A DNA stretch of 64,000 bases, from contig BGOK01000003.1 in the NCBI GenBank assembly GCA_003569205.1, positions 62,001 to 126,000 of the forward strand. Direction: 5' to 3'. Shown piece by piece: positions 7,768 to 19,455 of this stretch (the stretch's first letter is position 1; every line of letters begins with the position of its first letter). A program made the position numbers and the translations under genes. The stretch is from Verrucomicrobiota bacterium (lineage in GTDB: Bacteria; Verrucomicrobiota; Verrucomicrobiia; Opitutales; UBA953). The notes beneath the pieces were generated by a model. It did not search any database and was not told the DNA's origin. It saw nothing but the letters and a program-made list of their open reading frames with translations.

Positions 7768-7866
7768 ACTTAAATCATAAACAGACCTCAGGGCGAAGGG
7801 CAAGGATGGGCGTGCACGCTTTGCGACTTGGAAGTCGGACCGCGCCCTCCCTAATAAGGTGAGCCC

Positions 7867-8658
7867 ATGAAGCCGCCGCTCCCGCCTGTCCTCGAGGTCG
7901 CTCGCCTGCGCATCGCCCGCGAAGGGAAGGTCATCCTTAAAGGTATCGATTGGACGGTGCGTGCCGGCGAGCACTGGGTACTCCTCGGCCCGAATGGTTC
8001 CGGTAAGTCTTCGCTCTTGGCGGCATTGACGGGCTATTTCGCCCCGACGTCCGGACGGGTCACCGTCCTCGGGGAAACGTTCGGTCGTAGCGACTGGCGC
8101 GAACTCCGCCGGCGCATCGGCTTGGCGGGCCCGTCCATCGCTGCGATGGTGCAGCCAGCCGAACCCGCCTTGCACGTCGTCGCTGGGGGTGTCGATGGGG
8201 TCATTAATCTTTGGCGTCGTCCGCCAGCCGCAATTTTAGCGCGCGCCCGCACGATGTTGCGGCGGCTGAAGGTCGGTGCGCTGGCTTCCCGTCCCTACGG
8301 GCATCTCTCCCAAGGCGAGCGTCAGCGCGTGCTCATTGCGCGGGCGTTGATCGGTCAGCCAGCTTTGCTGATTTTAGACGAGCCTTGTGCGGGCCTCGAC
8401 CCGGCGGCGCGGGCAGATTTTCTGGCGTTGCTACAGCGGCTGCCGACGGTGGCCAAGCGTACGTCCATCGTGCTCGTCACCCACCATGTCGAGGAAATCG
8501 TCCCGGTCTTTACGCACGCGTTACTCTTGCGGAAGGGTGCCAAGCTGGCCGCCGGCCCCGTCGCCGAAGTCCTGCGTCGTCCGCAGCTGGCTGAGTTATT
8601 CGGGCGGCCGGTGGTGCTGTCCAAGACGCGGGCCGGCTGGAGCCTCCGGACGCCTTAA
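7867..8658 (+). CDS. Orphan ABC transporter ATP-binding protein
   Basis: A 263-residue soluble ATPase with all ABC motifs: Walker A GPNGSGKS (residues 41-48), signature LSQGE (from 147), Walker B ILDEP (about 170), and the H-loop His at 206. A GLDP D-loop follows Walker B. The overall look is close to the single-domain ModF/YlmA-like group of uncharacterised ABC ATPases. No permease lies next to it, so its partner and substrate cannot be assigned. A flavoprotein gene follows after 64 bases on the same strand. Confidence 0.9.
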   Translation: MKPPLPPVLEVARLRIAREGKVILKGIDWTVRAGEHWVLLGPNGSGKSSLLAALTGYFAPTSGRVTVLGETFGRSDWRELRRRIGLAGPSIAAMVQPAEPALHVVAGGVDGVINLWRRPPAAILARARTMLRRLKVGALASRPYGHLSQGERQRVLIARALIGQPALLILDEPCAGLDPAARADFLALLQRLPTVAKRTSIVLVTHHVEEIVPVFTHALLLRKGAKLAAGPVAEVLRRPQLAELFGRPVVLSKTRAGWSLRTP

Positions 8659-8722
8659 AGGCCGCCTGCAAACAGGTTTCGGCTTTGCCTTCCGCCCGTT
8701 TCTTTCTACCTGTCCCTGTCCG

Positions 8723-10213
8723 ATGCCTTCGCCTTTCGAAAACCTGCTCCCTCGCTACGACGCCGTCGTCATTGGCGCCGGTCTGGGCGGGATGACGGCC
8801 GCGAACAACCTCGCCAAGTTCGGCCGGAAGGTCCTGCTGCTTGAGCACCATTACCAGCTCGGCGGGTTGGCGACTTTCTTTAAGCGCGCCGGCGGCCATG
8901 TCTTCGATATCTCCCTGCACGGCTTCCCGCATGGGATGATCAAATCGACCCGGCGCTACTGGACCAAGGAAATCTCCGACCGCATTCATCAGCTCAGCGA
9001 CGTCCGTTTTATCAACCCGGATTTTGATGTCCGTACGACGTTCGACCGCGCGGACTTCACGCGGATTATGATCGAGCAGTTCCGCATCCCAGCCGAAACC
9101 GTCGAGGCGTTCTTCGCCCACCTTCGGGAGATGAACTACTACGACAATGACCCGCGCACGACGCGCGAGCTCTTTGAACAGTTCTTTCCCGGTCGCCCTG
9201 ATATCCAACGTCTCCTGCTCGAGCCGATTGCCTACGCCAATGGCTCGACCCTCGACGATCCAGCCATCACGTTTGGCATCGTCTTCTCGAACTTCATGTC
9301 GAAGGGCGTGTTCATCTTTCAGGGTGGCACGGATACGATGATCAACCTGATGACGGTGGAGATGAAGGCCAATGGGGTCGACATCCGCCGCAATGTCCTC
9401 GTCGAGAAGGTCCTCGTCGAGAAAGACGCCTCCGGCCGCCGCCGGGTGGTCGGTGTCAAGCTCCGCGGCACGCGGTTGGGCGAAGAGGCCGAAGTGGCCT
9501 GTGCCACGGTCGTCTCCAATGCGAATATTAAGGATACCGTTCTGAAGCTGGCGGACGCCACGGCGTTCGATGACTCCTTCCTCGAGCAGGCCCGCCAGGT
9601 CCGCGTCAATACGTCCTCCTGCCAAGTCTACATGGGCGTACGGACGGGCGAGAGTATCCCGCACATCGGCGACCTCGTCTTCACCTCCGAGGCGAAGCCG
9701 TTCTCTAGTCGCGAACTCATCGACTTCCATACGACCTCGCGGACCTACTCGGTCTACTATCCGGATACCCGTCCCCACACCAAGATCCCCCGTTACGCGA
9801 TCGTCACTTCGGTCAATCAGCAGTACGAGGATTGGGCGAACCTCTCCGAGGCTGACTACCAGACGCACAAGGCGCGTGTCATTGAGGAATCCTTCCGGGG
9901 GTTGGAGAAGTTCATCCCCGACATTCGCGCTAAGGTCGACCACGCCGAGGCAGCCACTCCGCGCACGGTTAACCGCTACGTCCGCCACGTGGCGGGAACT
10001 TCCTTCGGCACGAAGTTCGAAGGGCTTAAGGTTTCGATGGGGCTGCCCGAGCAAGTGGGTGGGCTGTACCACGCCGGAAGCGTCGGCATCATTATGTCGG
10101 GTTGGTTAGGCACCATTAATTATGGCGTGATTGTTTCGGCCAAGGCCGATGCCTACCTGCGGGAGCCAAACGCCGACCCGCTCGGCGAGGCCGCGGCGAG
10201 CGCGGGCGTCTGA
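8723..10213 (+). CDS. FAD-dependent oxidoreductase of the phytoene desaturase/isomerase group
   Basis: A 496-residue flavoprotein. The dinucleotide-binding motif GAGLGG is at residues 18-23, followed by the E-rich second strand ([16 protein letters not shown]), typical of CrtI/CrtN/CrtISO-like enzymes. The C-terminal FAD-binding segment ([26 protein letters not shown]) is present. It may act on a carotenoid or other polyene, but no other carotenoid gene is near. I start at the ATG at 8723; the upstream frame overlaps the ABC ATPase in another frame and looks non-coding. The stop codon is the first TGA of a 7-base tandem repeat. Confidence 0.82.
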   Translation: MPSPFENLLPRYDAVVIGAGLGGMTAANNLAKFGRKVLLLEHHYQLGGLATFFKRAGGHVFDISLHGFPHGMIKSTRRYWTKEISDRIHQLSDVRFINPDFDVRTTFDRADFTRIMIEQFRIPAETVEAFFAHLREMNYYDNDPRTTRELFEQFFPGRPDIQRLLLEPIAYANGSTLDDPAITFGIVFSNFMSKGVFIFQGGTDTMINLMTVEMKANGVDIRRNVLVEKVLVEKDASGRRRVVGVKLRGTRLGEEAEVACATVVSNANIKDTVLKLADATAFDDSFLEQARQVRVNTSSCQVYMGVRTGESIPHIGDLVFTSEAKPFSSRELIDFHTTSRTYSVYYPDTRPHTKIPRYAIVTSVNQQYEDWANLSEADYQTHKARVIEESFRGLEKFIPDIRAKVDHAEAATPRTVNRYVRHVAGTSFGTKFEGLKVSMGLPEQVGGLYHAGSVGIIMSGWLGTINYGVIVSAKADAYLREPNADPLGEAAASAGV

Positions 10214-10245
10214 CGTCTGACGTCTGACGTCTGACGTCTGACGTC
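10211..10245. repeat. Five tandem copies of TGACGTC
   Basis: Five perfect back-to-back copies of a 7-base unit lie exactly at the end of the flavoprotein gene; the first TGA is its stop codon. Each junction forms GACGTC palindromes. It looks like replication-slippage expansion. Confidence 0.95.
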
Positions 10246-10253
10246 ACCACGGC

Positions 10254-10283
10254 TTGACGAATGGATTAGAATACTAATTCTAA
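10254..10283 (+). promoter_or_regulatory. Operator-like palindrome and possible promoter of the UPF0114 gene
   Basis: TTAGAAT (10266-10272) and ATTCTAA (10277-10283) form a perfect 7-base inverted repeat with a 4-base spacer, ending four bases before the start codon. A -35-like TTGACG lies at 10254-10259; 17 bases on, ATTCTA could be a weak -10, which would put the transcript start at the ATG (leaderless). The palindrome is seen; the promoter is inference. Confidence 0.4.
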
Positions 10284-10287
10284 CGCC

Positions 10288-10851
10288 ATGTCTAAAGACA
10301 CAAAGTCCGAAAGTTTTTTCAAAAAACTCGAGCATGGCTTGGAGTATTTTATTTTCGCCAGCCGCTGGGTACAGGCCCCGATTTACGTCGCCCTCATCTT
10401 TGCCGCCATCGCCTATGCGTGGAAGAGCGTCCAGGAATTAGTCCACCTGCTCGCCGGGTTTGCGACCGCGACGGAGAGTTCCATCATGTTGGGCATCCTT
10501 TCCCTGGTCGATATCTCCATGGTGGCCAATCTCGTGAACATGGTCGTCGTCGGCGGCTATGTGACGTTCGTCAGCCGGATTGACTTCGGCGAAAACGGCG
10601 ACCGCCCAGACTGGCTCGACCACATCAACGCGAACACGCTGAAGGTGAAACTAGCCGGCAGTTTGGCGAGTATCTCGGCGATTCACCTTCTAAAGAGCTT
10701 CATCGATATCACCGCCTCCGCCGTCGAAAAGCCCATGTCGGCGGGCCAGGAGAAGGTGATCTTCTGGCAGGCCATCATTCACGGTGTGTTCCTCGCCTCG
10801 ATGATCCTTTTCGCCTGGGGCGAAAAGATGCAGCGGCATGATAATCACTGA
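10288..10851 (+). CDS. UPF0114 family membrane protein (YqhA-like)
   Basis: A 187-residue protein matching the UPF0114/TIGR00645 family: the RWVQAPIYVALI segment at the first span, the LVDISMVANLVNMVVVGGYVTFVS core, and the FLASMILFAWGEKM last span. About four membrane helices are visible. The biological role of this family is not established. Start is the ATG at 10288, just after an AT-rich palindrome. It stands alone between the flavoprotein and the convergent pyrophosphatase. Confidence 0.92.
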   Translation: MSKDTKSESFFKKLEHGLEYFIFASRWVQAPIYVALIFAAIAYAWKSVQELVHLLAGFATATESSIMLGILSLVDISMVANLVNMVVVGGYVTFVSRIDFGENGDRPDWLDHINANTLKVKLAGSLASISAIHLLKSFIDITASAVEKPMSAGQEKVIFWQAIIHGVFLASMILFAWGEKMQRHDNH

Positions 10852-11022
10852 GCCTTCGGCGCGAGTTCGCCGACCCAGCCGACGAGGGGGCGCTCCAGAT
10901 GGGCGGACCACCCGTGGTGAATCCGTAGGCCCGTCCCGGCGGGGTTTGGGTTGGATCCGCCCGTCGGTTTGTCCAGCGGAGCGACAGCGTTTTTTAAAAT
11001 AGTATCCCCCCCGATTTACAGG

Positions 11023-11053
11023 TAAAAAGAAGGGCTCCCCAGTCGGGGAGCCC
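11023..11053 (-). terminator. Intrinsic terminator of hppA
   Basis: A nine-base-pair perfect stem (GGGCTCCCC/GGGGAGCCC, arms 11032-11040 and 11045-11053) is followed on the minus strand by TTCTTTTT. It lies 23 bases past the pyrophosphatase stop. Confidence 0.92.
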
Positions 11054-11076
11054 TCGCTGGCCGTCGGCTGGCTAGG

Positions 11077-13503
<2,427 letters not shown>

Positions 13504-13624
13504 GGTAGGGGTAGGGGGATTGACCGCGGGGTGCAGTCGAGGTCTCTGTTCTCGGAGATTATCCCTCGGACTGCGAGGCGAATCTCCCCCCGGACGCCGT
13601 CATTTATTGTCTAATAGACTGCGG

Positions 13625-15550
13625 TTAGTCCAGGAGGTTGGCCTTTAGGAAGAGGACCGTGGCTTGGAATTGGAAGTCGGCATTCGACTTCTTCGCGAAG
13701 CCGTGGCCCTCGTCGTTCGCCATCACGAACCAGACGCGCCCGCCCTGGGCCCGGATGGCGTCCCGCATGCGCTCCGCCTCGGTGAAGGGGACGCGGGGGT
13801 CATTGCGCCCTTGGATGATAAGCAGGGGCGCGCGGATCCGGTCGGCATGGTTCGCAGGCGAGATGCGCTCAAGGAAGGCCCGGACCTCGGGCTTGCTTTC
13901 ATCGCCGTACTCGAGCCGACGATTGGCGCGGCGGTAATCCGCAGTGTCCCGCAGGAAGGTGACGAAGTTGGCAATGCCGACATTGTCGATGCCGCAGCGA
14001 AAGCGGTCAGGGTAGTTCGTGAGGCAAGCTAAGCTCATGAAGCCACCGTAGCTGCCACCGTAGACCGCGACGCGCTTGGGGTCGAGGCGATCGGACTTGG
14101 CGACCCAATCGAGCACGGCGCTGACGTCCTTCACCGCATCCTCACGCTTAATGGTGTCGTCGAGGCTCAGGAAGGTGCGGCCGTAGCCAGTTGAGCCACG
14201 GATGTTCGGGTAGACCAGCGCCACGCCGAGTTCGTTGAGATAATAGAGTGCCGAACCGCGGTAGCCTGGGCGCGATTGACCTTCCGGCCCGCCGTGGAAG
14301 AGCATCAGCACGGGGCGCTTCCCCGGGAATTTCTTGGCGTCAGGGTAGTAGACCAAGGAGGGGATGCTGAGCCCATCGAAGCTCGGCGTGCGCACGACTT
14401 CCGGTTGGGTCACGGGAATTTCCTTTTTGGGCTTCGTCGTCCGGTTCGTCCAACGGGTGAGCGCCCCCGCATCGAGGTCTAGCGACCAGGCATCGCTGGC
14501 GGAGTCTTCGCTGTTCAAGGTGAAGCCAAGCTCGTGGCTGCCTGCGCGCCAGGCCAGGTTGCTGAGGACGCCAGGCTTGAGTGTCGGCCCGGGGATTTCC
14601 TTACCGGTCTCAAGGTTCCAGCAACGCAGTTGCGAGAAACCTTCCACGTTCATAGCGAAGGCGAGGCGCTTACCATTAGATGATACGGCGAGTTCTTCGG
14701 CGTCCCACTTCGGTGCTGGCACCAAGAGGGTGAGTTTCCCGGTCGCGACTTCGAGGCGCATCACGGAAAGGAAGTCGGACCCATGGTTGGTCAAGGCATA
14801 GATCGCCTGGTCGCCTTCGGCGAAGACGGCTTGCTGGTAGAGGCAGGAGACGCCCTTCGGACTGACTTGCGTGCGTTTGCCCGTGGCCACTTCCACAGTC
14901 CACAGGCGCGAGGCGGCGTTGCCGAGGCTCTGCCGAACGAGCAAGGACTTGCCGTCCGCGGTCCAGTCGACTGGTGCCCAGCCGCCGGCGTCCAGGCGGA
15001 CGAGTTCGCGCGGCTCACCGAGACTGCGTGCATCGGCGATGAGGATGTCGCTGTCTTTGCCGTTACGTCGATTGGAGCTGAAGGCAATCAGGGTGCCATC
15101 CTTGGACCAGGTTGCGTCGGTGTTGCGTGATTTTCCATCCGTCAGGCGCCGGGGCGGCTGCTCGGGGTGGGCCGCATCCGTCAGCCAAAGCTGGAAGTTT
15201 TCATCGCCGCCTTTGTCCGCGGAATAAAGCAGGCGCGTACCCTTGGGCTGGAACGAACCGCTCCGCACCGTGTCGGGTCCGCGGGTGAGCGGGGTGCGCT
15301 TCGCGAGGGGCGCGGCCATCGTGTGCAGGTGGGAGGCATCACCACTGCGGGTGGTTACCAAGATGGTGCGCTGAGTGGTCGCCCAGCCGCGGAAGCTGGC
15401 GCCACCGAGGTTGGCGTAGGGCTCGAGCTCTGCCTTGAGTTCTGGGGTGATGGCCGGGACGCCTTCGACGACGAGGTTCGCGGGGTGCTGCGGGATTGCC
15501 TGGCAGGCGGACAGCAGGACGAGTAGGCTGAGCAGGGCGGGGCGGACCAT
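13625..15550 (-). CDS. S9 family prolyl oligopeptidase, lipoprotein
   Basis: A 641-residue peptidase with a lipoprotein signal (LLVLLSAC), a WD40/beta-propeller-like N-terminal half, and a C-terminal alpha/beta-hydrolase domain. The catalytic triad is readable: Ser500 in GGSYGGF, Asp584 in QGRNDPRVP, His616 in EGHGF. The oxyanion segment HGGPEGQ and the YPNIRGSTGYG strand support the S9C/S9A acyl-peptidase type. It probably works on short peptides outside the inner membrane. I start at the ATG at 15550; a longer in-frame extension overlaps the next gene antisense and lacks a signal. Confidence 0.92.
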   Translation of the reverse strand: MVRPALLSLLVLLSACQAIPQHPANLVVEGVPAITPELKAELEPYANLGGASFRGWATTQRTILVTTRSGDASHLHTMAAPLAKRTPLTRGPDTVRSGSFQPKGTRLLYSADKGGDENFQLWLTDAAHPEQPPRRLTDGKSRNTDATWSKDGTLIAFSSNRRNGKDSDILIADARSLGEPRELVRLDAGGWAPVDWTADGKSLLVRQSLGNAASRLWTVEVATGKRTQVSPKGVSCLYQQAVFAEGDQAIYALTNHGSDFLSVMRLEVATGKLTLLVPAPKWDAEELAVSSNGKRLAFAMNVEGFSQLRCWNLETGKEIPGPTLKPGVLSNLAWRAGSHELGFTLNSEDSASDAWSLDLDAGALTRWTNRTTKPKKEIPVTQPEVVRTPSFDGLSIPSLVYYPDAKKFPGKRPVLMLFHGGPEGQSRPGYRGSALYYLNELGVALVYPNIRGSTGYGRTFLSLDDTIKREDAVKDVSAVLDWVAKSDRLDPKRVAVYGGSYGGFMSLACLTNYPDRFRCGIDNVGIANFVTFLRDTADYRRANRRLEYGDESKPEVRAFLERISPANHADRIRAPLLIIQGRNDPRVPFTEAERMRDAIRAQGGRVWFVMANDEGHGFAKKSNADFQFQATVLFLKANLLD

Positions 15551-15637
15551 GATGTTGTCATATAAATGGTATGACGTTGGGGTGGTCGATGCCGAAGATG
15601 GCTCGCCACGCCTGAGCTCGGCCGCCAACTTGGCGTC

Positions 15638-16765
15638 ATGCCTCGCCTGTTGCCCCACATGCTGCTTCTTTGCCTCGCTGGCTTGGCTTTGCCTGCCGCG
15701 GAGGGTCTGACGCGCAGTCAGGCCGAAGTCGCGGTCGCGGCGATCACCGCCGAGCGGACGGGTGAGCTCAAGAAAGAGCGCGGACCCGAGGTCGCCGCGA
15801 AGGAACTCAAGCTCGGCGACAAGTCCCTTCGCTGGTTGGAAAAGGAATTCAACCTCGCGCCGGAAGGTCAGCGCAGTCTGTGGATTTCGATGCATGGGGG
15901 CGGGGGCGCCCCCGCCGCGGTCAATGACCAGCAGTGGAAAAATCAGATTAGGCTCTATGCGCCGGCGGAAGGCATCGTCGTGGCGCCCCGCGCTCCGACC
16001 AATACTTGGAATCTTTGGCACGAGGGGCACATCGACCCGATGTTCGCCCGCTTGATTGATGATTTTATTGCCGTGCGCGGCGTGCATCCCGCGAAGGTCT
16101 ATCTTCTGGGCTATTCCGCCGGCGGCGACGGCGTCTGGCAATTAGCTCCGCGGATGCCCGATCGCTTTGCCGCTGCCGCGATGATGGCCGGCCATACCAA
16201 TGGCGTGAACACGCTCGGCGTGCGTAACCTGCCTTTTGCGATGTTCGTCGGCGGCGCTGACGCGGCCTATAATCGTAATAAAGTCGTCGCCGAGAAGATC
16301 ACCGAATTTGGCCGCCTGCATCAGGAGGACCCCGAGGGCTATGAACACCTGGGCCGGGTCTACGAAGGCCTGCCCCATTGGATGAGCCTGAAGGATGCGG
16401 AGGCTTTGCCGTGGATGGCCAAGTTCACACGCCAAGCCTGGCCGAAAAAGGTTATCTGGGTGCAGACGGGCGTGCCGCACCATAAATTCTATTGGCTCCA
16501 AGTGCCAGCGGACAGCACCAAGCCTGGCCAGAAGATAGTGGCCACCGTCAAGGGGCAGGCCATCGCGTTGACTGGCGACGTCCCTAAGGGCACCGCCCTC
16601 CGCCTCAGCGATACGCTGCTCAACCTGGATGAGCCCGTGACCGTGTCGGTGAATGGCGTGCAGGTTTTTCAAGGTAAGGTTCCGCGGACGGAAGCCGTCA
16701 TTCGCGCAGCGCTGACCGAGCGACTCGACCCCCAGCTTTGCCCCACCGCTTTACTGACTCTCTAA
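15638..16765 (+). CDS. Secreted alpha/beta-hydrolase, esterase/PHB-depolymerase-like
   Basis: A 375-residue protein with a signal peptide (PHMLLLCLAGLALPAAEG). An HGGGG oxyanion-hole motif lies near residue 87, and the elbow G-Y-S-A-G puts the nucleophile at Ser160. His residues in VPHHKFYW are candidates for the triad. The C-terminal 80 residues look like a separate beta domain. It is divergent from the S9 peptidase and ends 1 base before the DUF1080 gene, so those two form an operon. Substrate unknown; a plant or algal polymer ester is a guess from context. Confidence 0.82.
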   Translation: MPRLLPHMLLLCLAGLALPAAEGLTRSQAEVAVAAITAERTGELKKERGPEVAAKELKLGDKSLRWLEKEFNLAPEGQRSLWISMHGGGGAPAAVNDQQWKNQIRLYAPAEGIVVAPRAPTNTWNLWHEGHIDPMFARLIDDFIAVRGVHPAKVYLLGYSAGGDGVWQLAPRMPDRFAAAAMMAGHTNGVNTLGVRNLPFAMFVGGADAAYNRNKVVAEKITEFGRLHQEDPEGYEHLGRVYEGLPHWMSLKDAEALPWMAKFTRQAWPKKVIWVQTGVPHHKFYWLQVPADSTKPGQKIVATVKGQAIALTGDVPKGTALRLSDTLLNLDEPVTVSVNGVQVFQGKVPRTEAVIRAALTERLDPQLCPTALLTL

Positions 16766-16766
16766 T

Positions 16767-17441
16767 ATGAAAACCCTCCTCTGCTTATGCGGCCTCGCCG
16801 CTGTCCTCAACGCCGCTCCGGCGAAGGATCCTTACCCGGTCTCGGCCCCGGCAATCGCGGTGACGCATCCCGCCGCCGACGCGCCGGGTTTCACCCCGTT
16901 ATTTAACGGCACAGACCTGGCGGGCTGGAAGACCAAGGGTAATTGGGTCTACGACACGGACGGGTCGGTCACGTTAAAGCCGCGGGCCGGTGAGACGGGC
17001 TGGAAGCGTTTTGATGCCTACCTCTTCACCGAAAAGAAATTCCGCGACTTCGTGCTCGATCTCGAATTTAAGATCGAGCCTAAAGGCAATTCCGGCGTCT
17101 TCTTCTGTGTCGCGGACCCGCTCAATCCGGTGGATAAGGGCATCGAGCTCCAAGTGCTCGACACCTATGGCTTGGCCACGCCCGGCAACCATGACTGCGG
17201 CGGGATCATCAAGGCCATGGCCCCGGCCAAGAATATGGTGAAGCCAGTCGGTGAGTGGAATCGCTACACGCTTACACTCAAAGATCGCCTACTTCAGGTG
17301 GATTTTAACGGCCAGCGTATCATCCTCCTCAAGCTCGACGAATCGCCGATGAAGGATCGCCCCGCTGACGGCCATGTTGGTTTTCAGGACGAAGCGAAGC
17401 GCGTCTGGTATCGCGGCGTTCGCCTCCGTGAACTAAAGTAG
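16767..17441 (+). CDS. Secreted DUF1080 protein (3-keto-disaccharide hydrolase-like)
   Basis: A 224-residue protein with a signal peptide (MKTLLCLCGLAAVLNAAPA) and a full DUF1080 domain: GFTPLFNGTDLAGWKTKG near residue 41, EFKIEPKGNSGVFF near 96, GEWNRYTLTLKDR near 157, and the closing DGHVGFQDE. This concanavalin-like fold is common in secreted proteins of Verrucomicrobiota and Planctomycetota; some members cleave 3-keto-glycosides. It follows the esterase-like gene by one base and is convergent with the DedA-like gene. Confidence 0.92.
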   Translation: MKTLLCLCGLAAVLNAAPAKDPYPVSAPAIAVTHPAADAPGFTPLFNGTDLAGWKTKGNWVYDTDGSVTLKPRAGETGWKRFDAYLFTEKKFRDFVLDLEFKIEPKGNSGVFFCVADPLNPVDKGIELQVLDTYGLATPGNHDCGGIIKAMAPAKNMVKPVGEWNRYTLTLKDRLLQVDFNGQRIILLKLDESPMKDRPADGHVGFQDEAKRVWYRGVRLRELK

Positions 17442-17442
17442 T

Positions 17443-18084
17443 TCAGCGCCGCCAGCGTTGGCTCAGGAGCCAAGCACCGATGGGGAGGCCAGCACTCAGG
17501 GCCAGCGCCAGGCCTTCGCGGTCCTCCGTCAAAGTGCCAATCCAAGCAAAGGTTAGGCCGAGGGGGACGCTGCCGACCGTGAGGGCCCAGAAGAAGGTGC
17601 GGAAGGGCATGCGCGCCAAGCCGGCTAAGCAGGCCACCGCCTCGGGCAGGATGGGCAACCAACGCGAAGTCAGGACGAGCCACGCGCCGCCGCGGGCAAA
17701 GAGCTCTTCGGTGCGGACGAGACCGTCTTCGCCAGCGATCCAAATCGCCGCCGGTCGGCCCGCCCAGCGGGCTAAGCCGTAGGCGGTCAGCCCCGCGAGC
17801 ATCGAGCCTAAGATGGAGAGCAAGCTGCCGACCCAAAAGCCATAAGTCGCGCCCAGCGCGGACATGACAATCGTGCTGGGAATGGGTAACGCGATATCAG
17901 CGACCAACAGACCAACGCCGGCCGCCGCCGCCCACGGGCCGAGTTCCCGGAGCCAAGCCAGCGTGCCCGCTAGACTAAAAGAGCGGTCAAAGGCTTCGCC
18001 CCAAATTAGCCACGGCCCAATCGTGCCCACCAGTAGCAGCGCCACGAGGGCGGCGAGCACGCGGTGTCCTCGGGTGAATTTCAT
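17443..18084 (-). CDS. DedA/SNARE-associated (VTT domain) membrane protein
   Basis: A 213-residue protein with about five hydrophobic segments and the VTT/DedA signature: PIPSTIVMSALGATYGFWVGSLLSILGSMLAGLTAYGLARWAGR, followed by RWLPILPEAVACLAGLARMPF. The family includes lipid scramblases and carrier flippases. I start at the ATG at 18084, which overlaps the cupin stop as ATGA, so the pair is coupled. An upstream in-frame extension lies inside the cupin gene and is rejected. Confidence 0.9.
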   Translation of the reverse strand: MKFTRGHRVLAALVALLLVGTIGPWLIWGEAFDRSFSLAGTLAWLRELGPWAAAAGVGLLVADIALPIPSTIVMSALGATYGFWVGSLLSILGSMLAGLTAYGLARWAGRPAAIWIAGEDGLVRTEELFARGGAWLVLTSRWLPILPEAVACLAGLARMPFRTFFWALTVGSVPLGLTFAWIGTLTEDREGLALALSAGLPIGAWLLSQRWRR

Positions 18085-18491
18085 CGCGAGCCGCGCAGGC
18101 TCTTCCAGGGCTCTTGGTCGCTGACGTCGACCATGAAGGGGCCTTGGCTGTCGCCGGGCGAAAGAATCGCGAGGATCGTGGCGTCGGCCTGCGAGCTGTT
18201 GAAGGTTGCGTGGACGAGCCCCGCGGGAATGTGGGCGCTTTCTCCCGCCTTGAGGATGCGGCATTCTTCTTCAACCCACTGCTCCACTTCTCCCTTGAGT
18301 ACGTAGATCATTTCTTCGAGCTCGGGGTGGGTGTGAAAGTTGTGACCTTCCCCCGCCGGCAGCGTGGCTTCACAGACTTGCAGGGCCTTGGCTTCGGTCA
18401 CGCCCGGTCGGCAGAGCCAGTAATTCGTCCGGCCTTTATATTCTTCCTTCAGGGCGTTGGCGGGGGTAACGAAGCGCAAGTTTGGGCTCAT
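18081..18491 (-). CDS. Cupin-domain protein
   Basis: A 136-residue single-domain cupin. Motif 1 shows H-T-H-P-E-L-E-E (metal-binding His, His and Glu) followed by MIYVLKGEVE; motif 2 is PAGLVHATFN. This arrangement fits a small metal-binding cupin, either a dioxygenase/isomerase or a ligand sensor; the reaction cannot be read. It is translationally coupled to the DedA-like membrane gene through a four-base overlap. Confidence 0.88.
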   Translation of the reverse strand: MSPNLRFVTPANALKEEYKGRTNYWLCRPGVTEAKALQVCEATLPAGEGHNFHTHPELEEMIYVLKGEVEQWVEEECRILKAGESAHIPAGLVHATFNSSQADATILAILSPGDSQGPFMVDVSDQEPWKSLRGSR

Positions 18492-18600
18492 TTCCGCAAC
18501 CTAGCGTCATTTAGGGCGGGGGAGCAAGAATGCACCTGCGGGTCACTGTTGACTCCGGTAGGTCGCCGTCCGAAATGAAGGGTCTACCCCAAATATCCCG

Positions 18601-19398
18601 ATGAAATCCAAACTCTCCATTCTCTTGGGCCTCTCCCTGCTGGCTCAGGTTTCTCTCTCTGGCGCCGACGAGGCGAAGAAGCCTGCCGCCGATGCGGCTA
18701 AGGTCGCCGTCAAGGCCGCCGCCCCGAAGGCTCCAGGCCAACCCGCCGATATCGCCGCCCCGAAGGTTGGAGCCGATGGCAAAATCCAAGCTGGCTTCCA
18801 GAAGCAGCACGAGGCCTTTGTAGAAATCGCCAAGAAGGGTGAAGCCCAGGTCGTCTTCCTCGGTGACTCCATCACCGCCGGCTGGAACGGTCAGAAGGCC
18901 CTCTTCGAAAAAGAGTACGCCCAATATAAGGCCGCTAACTTCGGTATCGGTGGCGACCGCACCCAGCATGTGCTCTGGCGCGTCGAGAACGGTGAATTCG
19001 AAGGCATCAAGCCGAAGGTCGTCGTCCTCATGATCGGTACCAATAACAGTGGCGTCGGCGATAACTCGGTCGAACAAATCGCCGCCGGCATCAAGAATAT
19101 CATCACGGCCATCCATAAGCGAACGCCTGACACCAAGGTCCTCCTTCTCGCCATCTTCCCGCGCGGGGCTGGTGAAACCGGTAACCCTGGTCGCACCAAG
19201 AATAAGGCCGTGAATGAAATCATCGCTAAGTTCCACGACGGCAAGAAGGTCCACTACTTCGATATCGGCGCCAAGTTCCTCGCCGCCGACGGCACGCTCT
19301 CTAAGGAAATCATGCCTGACCAGTTGCACCTCAACGCTAAGGGCTATCAGATTGAAGCGGACGCCATCCGCGAGAAGCTCGCCGAGCTCGCTAAGTAA
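18601..19398 (+). CDS. Secreted SGNH/GDSL hydrolase (PAF-acetylhydrolase-like)
   Basis: A 265-residue protein with a signal peptide, then an Ala/Lys/Pro-rich linker (residues about 22-60) and an SGNH hydrolase domain. Block I is FLGDSIT with Ser90, block II is NFGIGGDRT, block III is IGTNN, and block V is DQLH with Asp240 and His243. The family splits acetyl esters on carbohydrates or lipids. It is preceded by a 109-base gap and divergent from the cupin gene; a weak hairpin follows at 19427. Confidence 0.92.
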   Translation: MKSKLSILLGLSLLAQVSLSGADEAKKPAADAAKVAVKAAAPKAPGQPADIAAPKVGADGKIQAGFQKQHEAFVEIAKKGEAQVVFLGDSITAGWNGQKALFEKEYAQYKAANFGIGGDRTQHVLWRVENGEFEGIKPKVVVLMIGTNNSGVGDNSVEQIAAGIKNIITAIHKRTPDTKVLLLAIFPRGAGETGNPGRTKNKAVNEIIAKFHDGKKVHYFDIGAKFLAADGTLSKEIMPDQLHLNAKGYQIEADAIREKLAELAK

Positions 19399-19426
19399 GC
19401 CATCCGGTCCTGATGGTCACGCAGGC

Positions 19427-19448
19427 CGACCCCACGGGGTCGTCCTTT
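19427..19448 (+). terminator. Weak terminator after the SGNH hydrolase
   Basis: A CGACCCC/GGGGTCG hairpin with a tight loop is followed by TCCTTTTG. It lies 28 bases past the stop and just before the convergent protease-like gene. Confidence 0.5.
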
Positions 19449-19455
19449 TGCGTGC

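Noticed and set aside
8510-10072. 520-codon open frame on the minus strand
   Set aside because: Antisense to the flavoprotein gene, whose FAD motifs are intact; composition is that of reversed codons.
10211-10245. CRISPR-like array
   Set aside because: Seven-base units without spacers; a simple tandem repeat.
10266-10283. PerR or Fur box before the UPF0114 gene
   Set aside because: Half-sites resemble TTAGAAT-type boxes, but the 4-base spacing differs from the 1-base spacing of those boxes.
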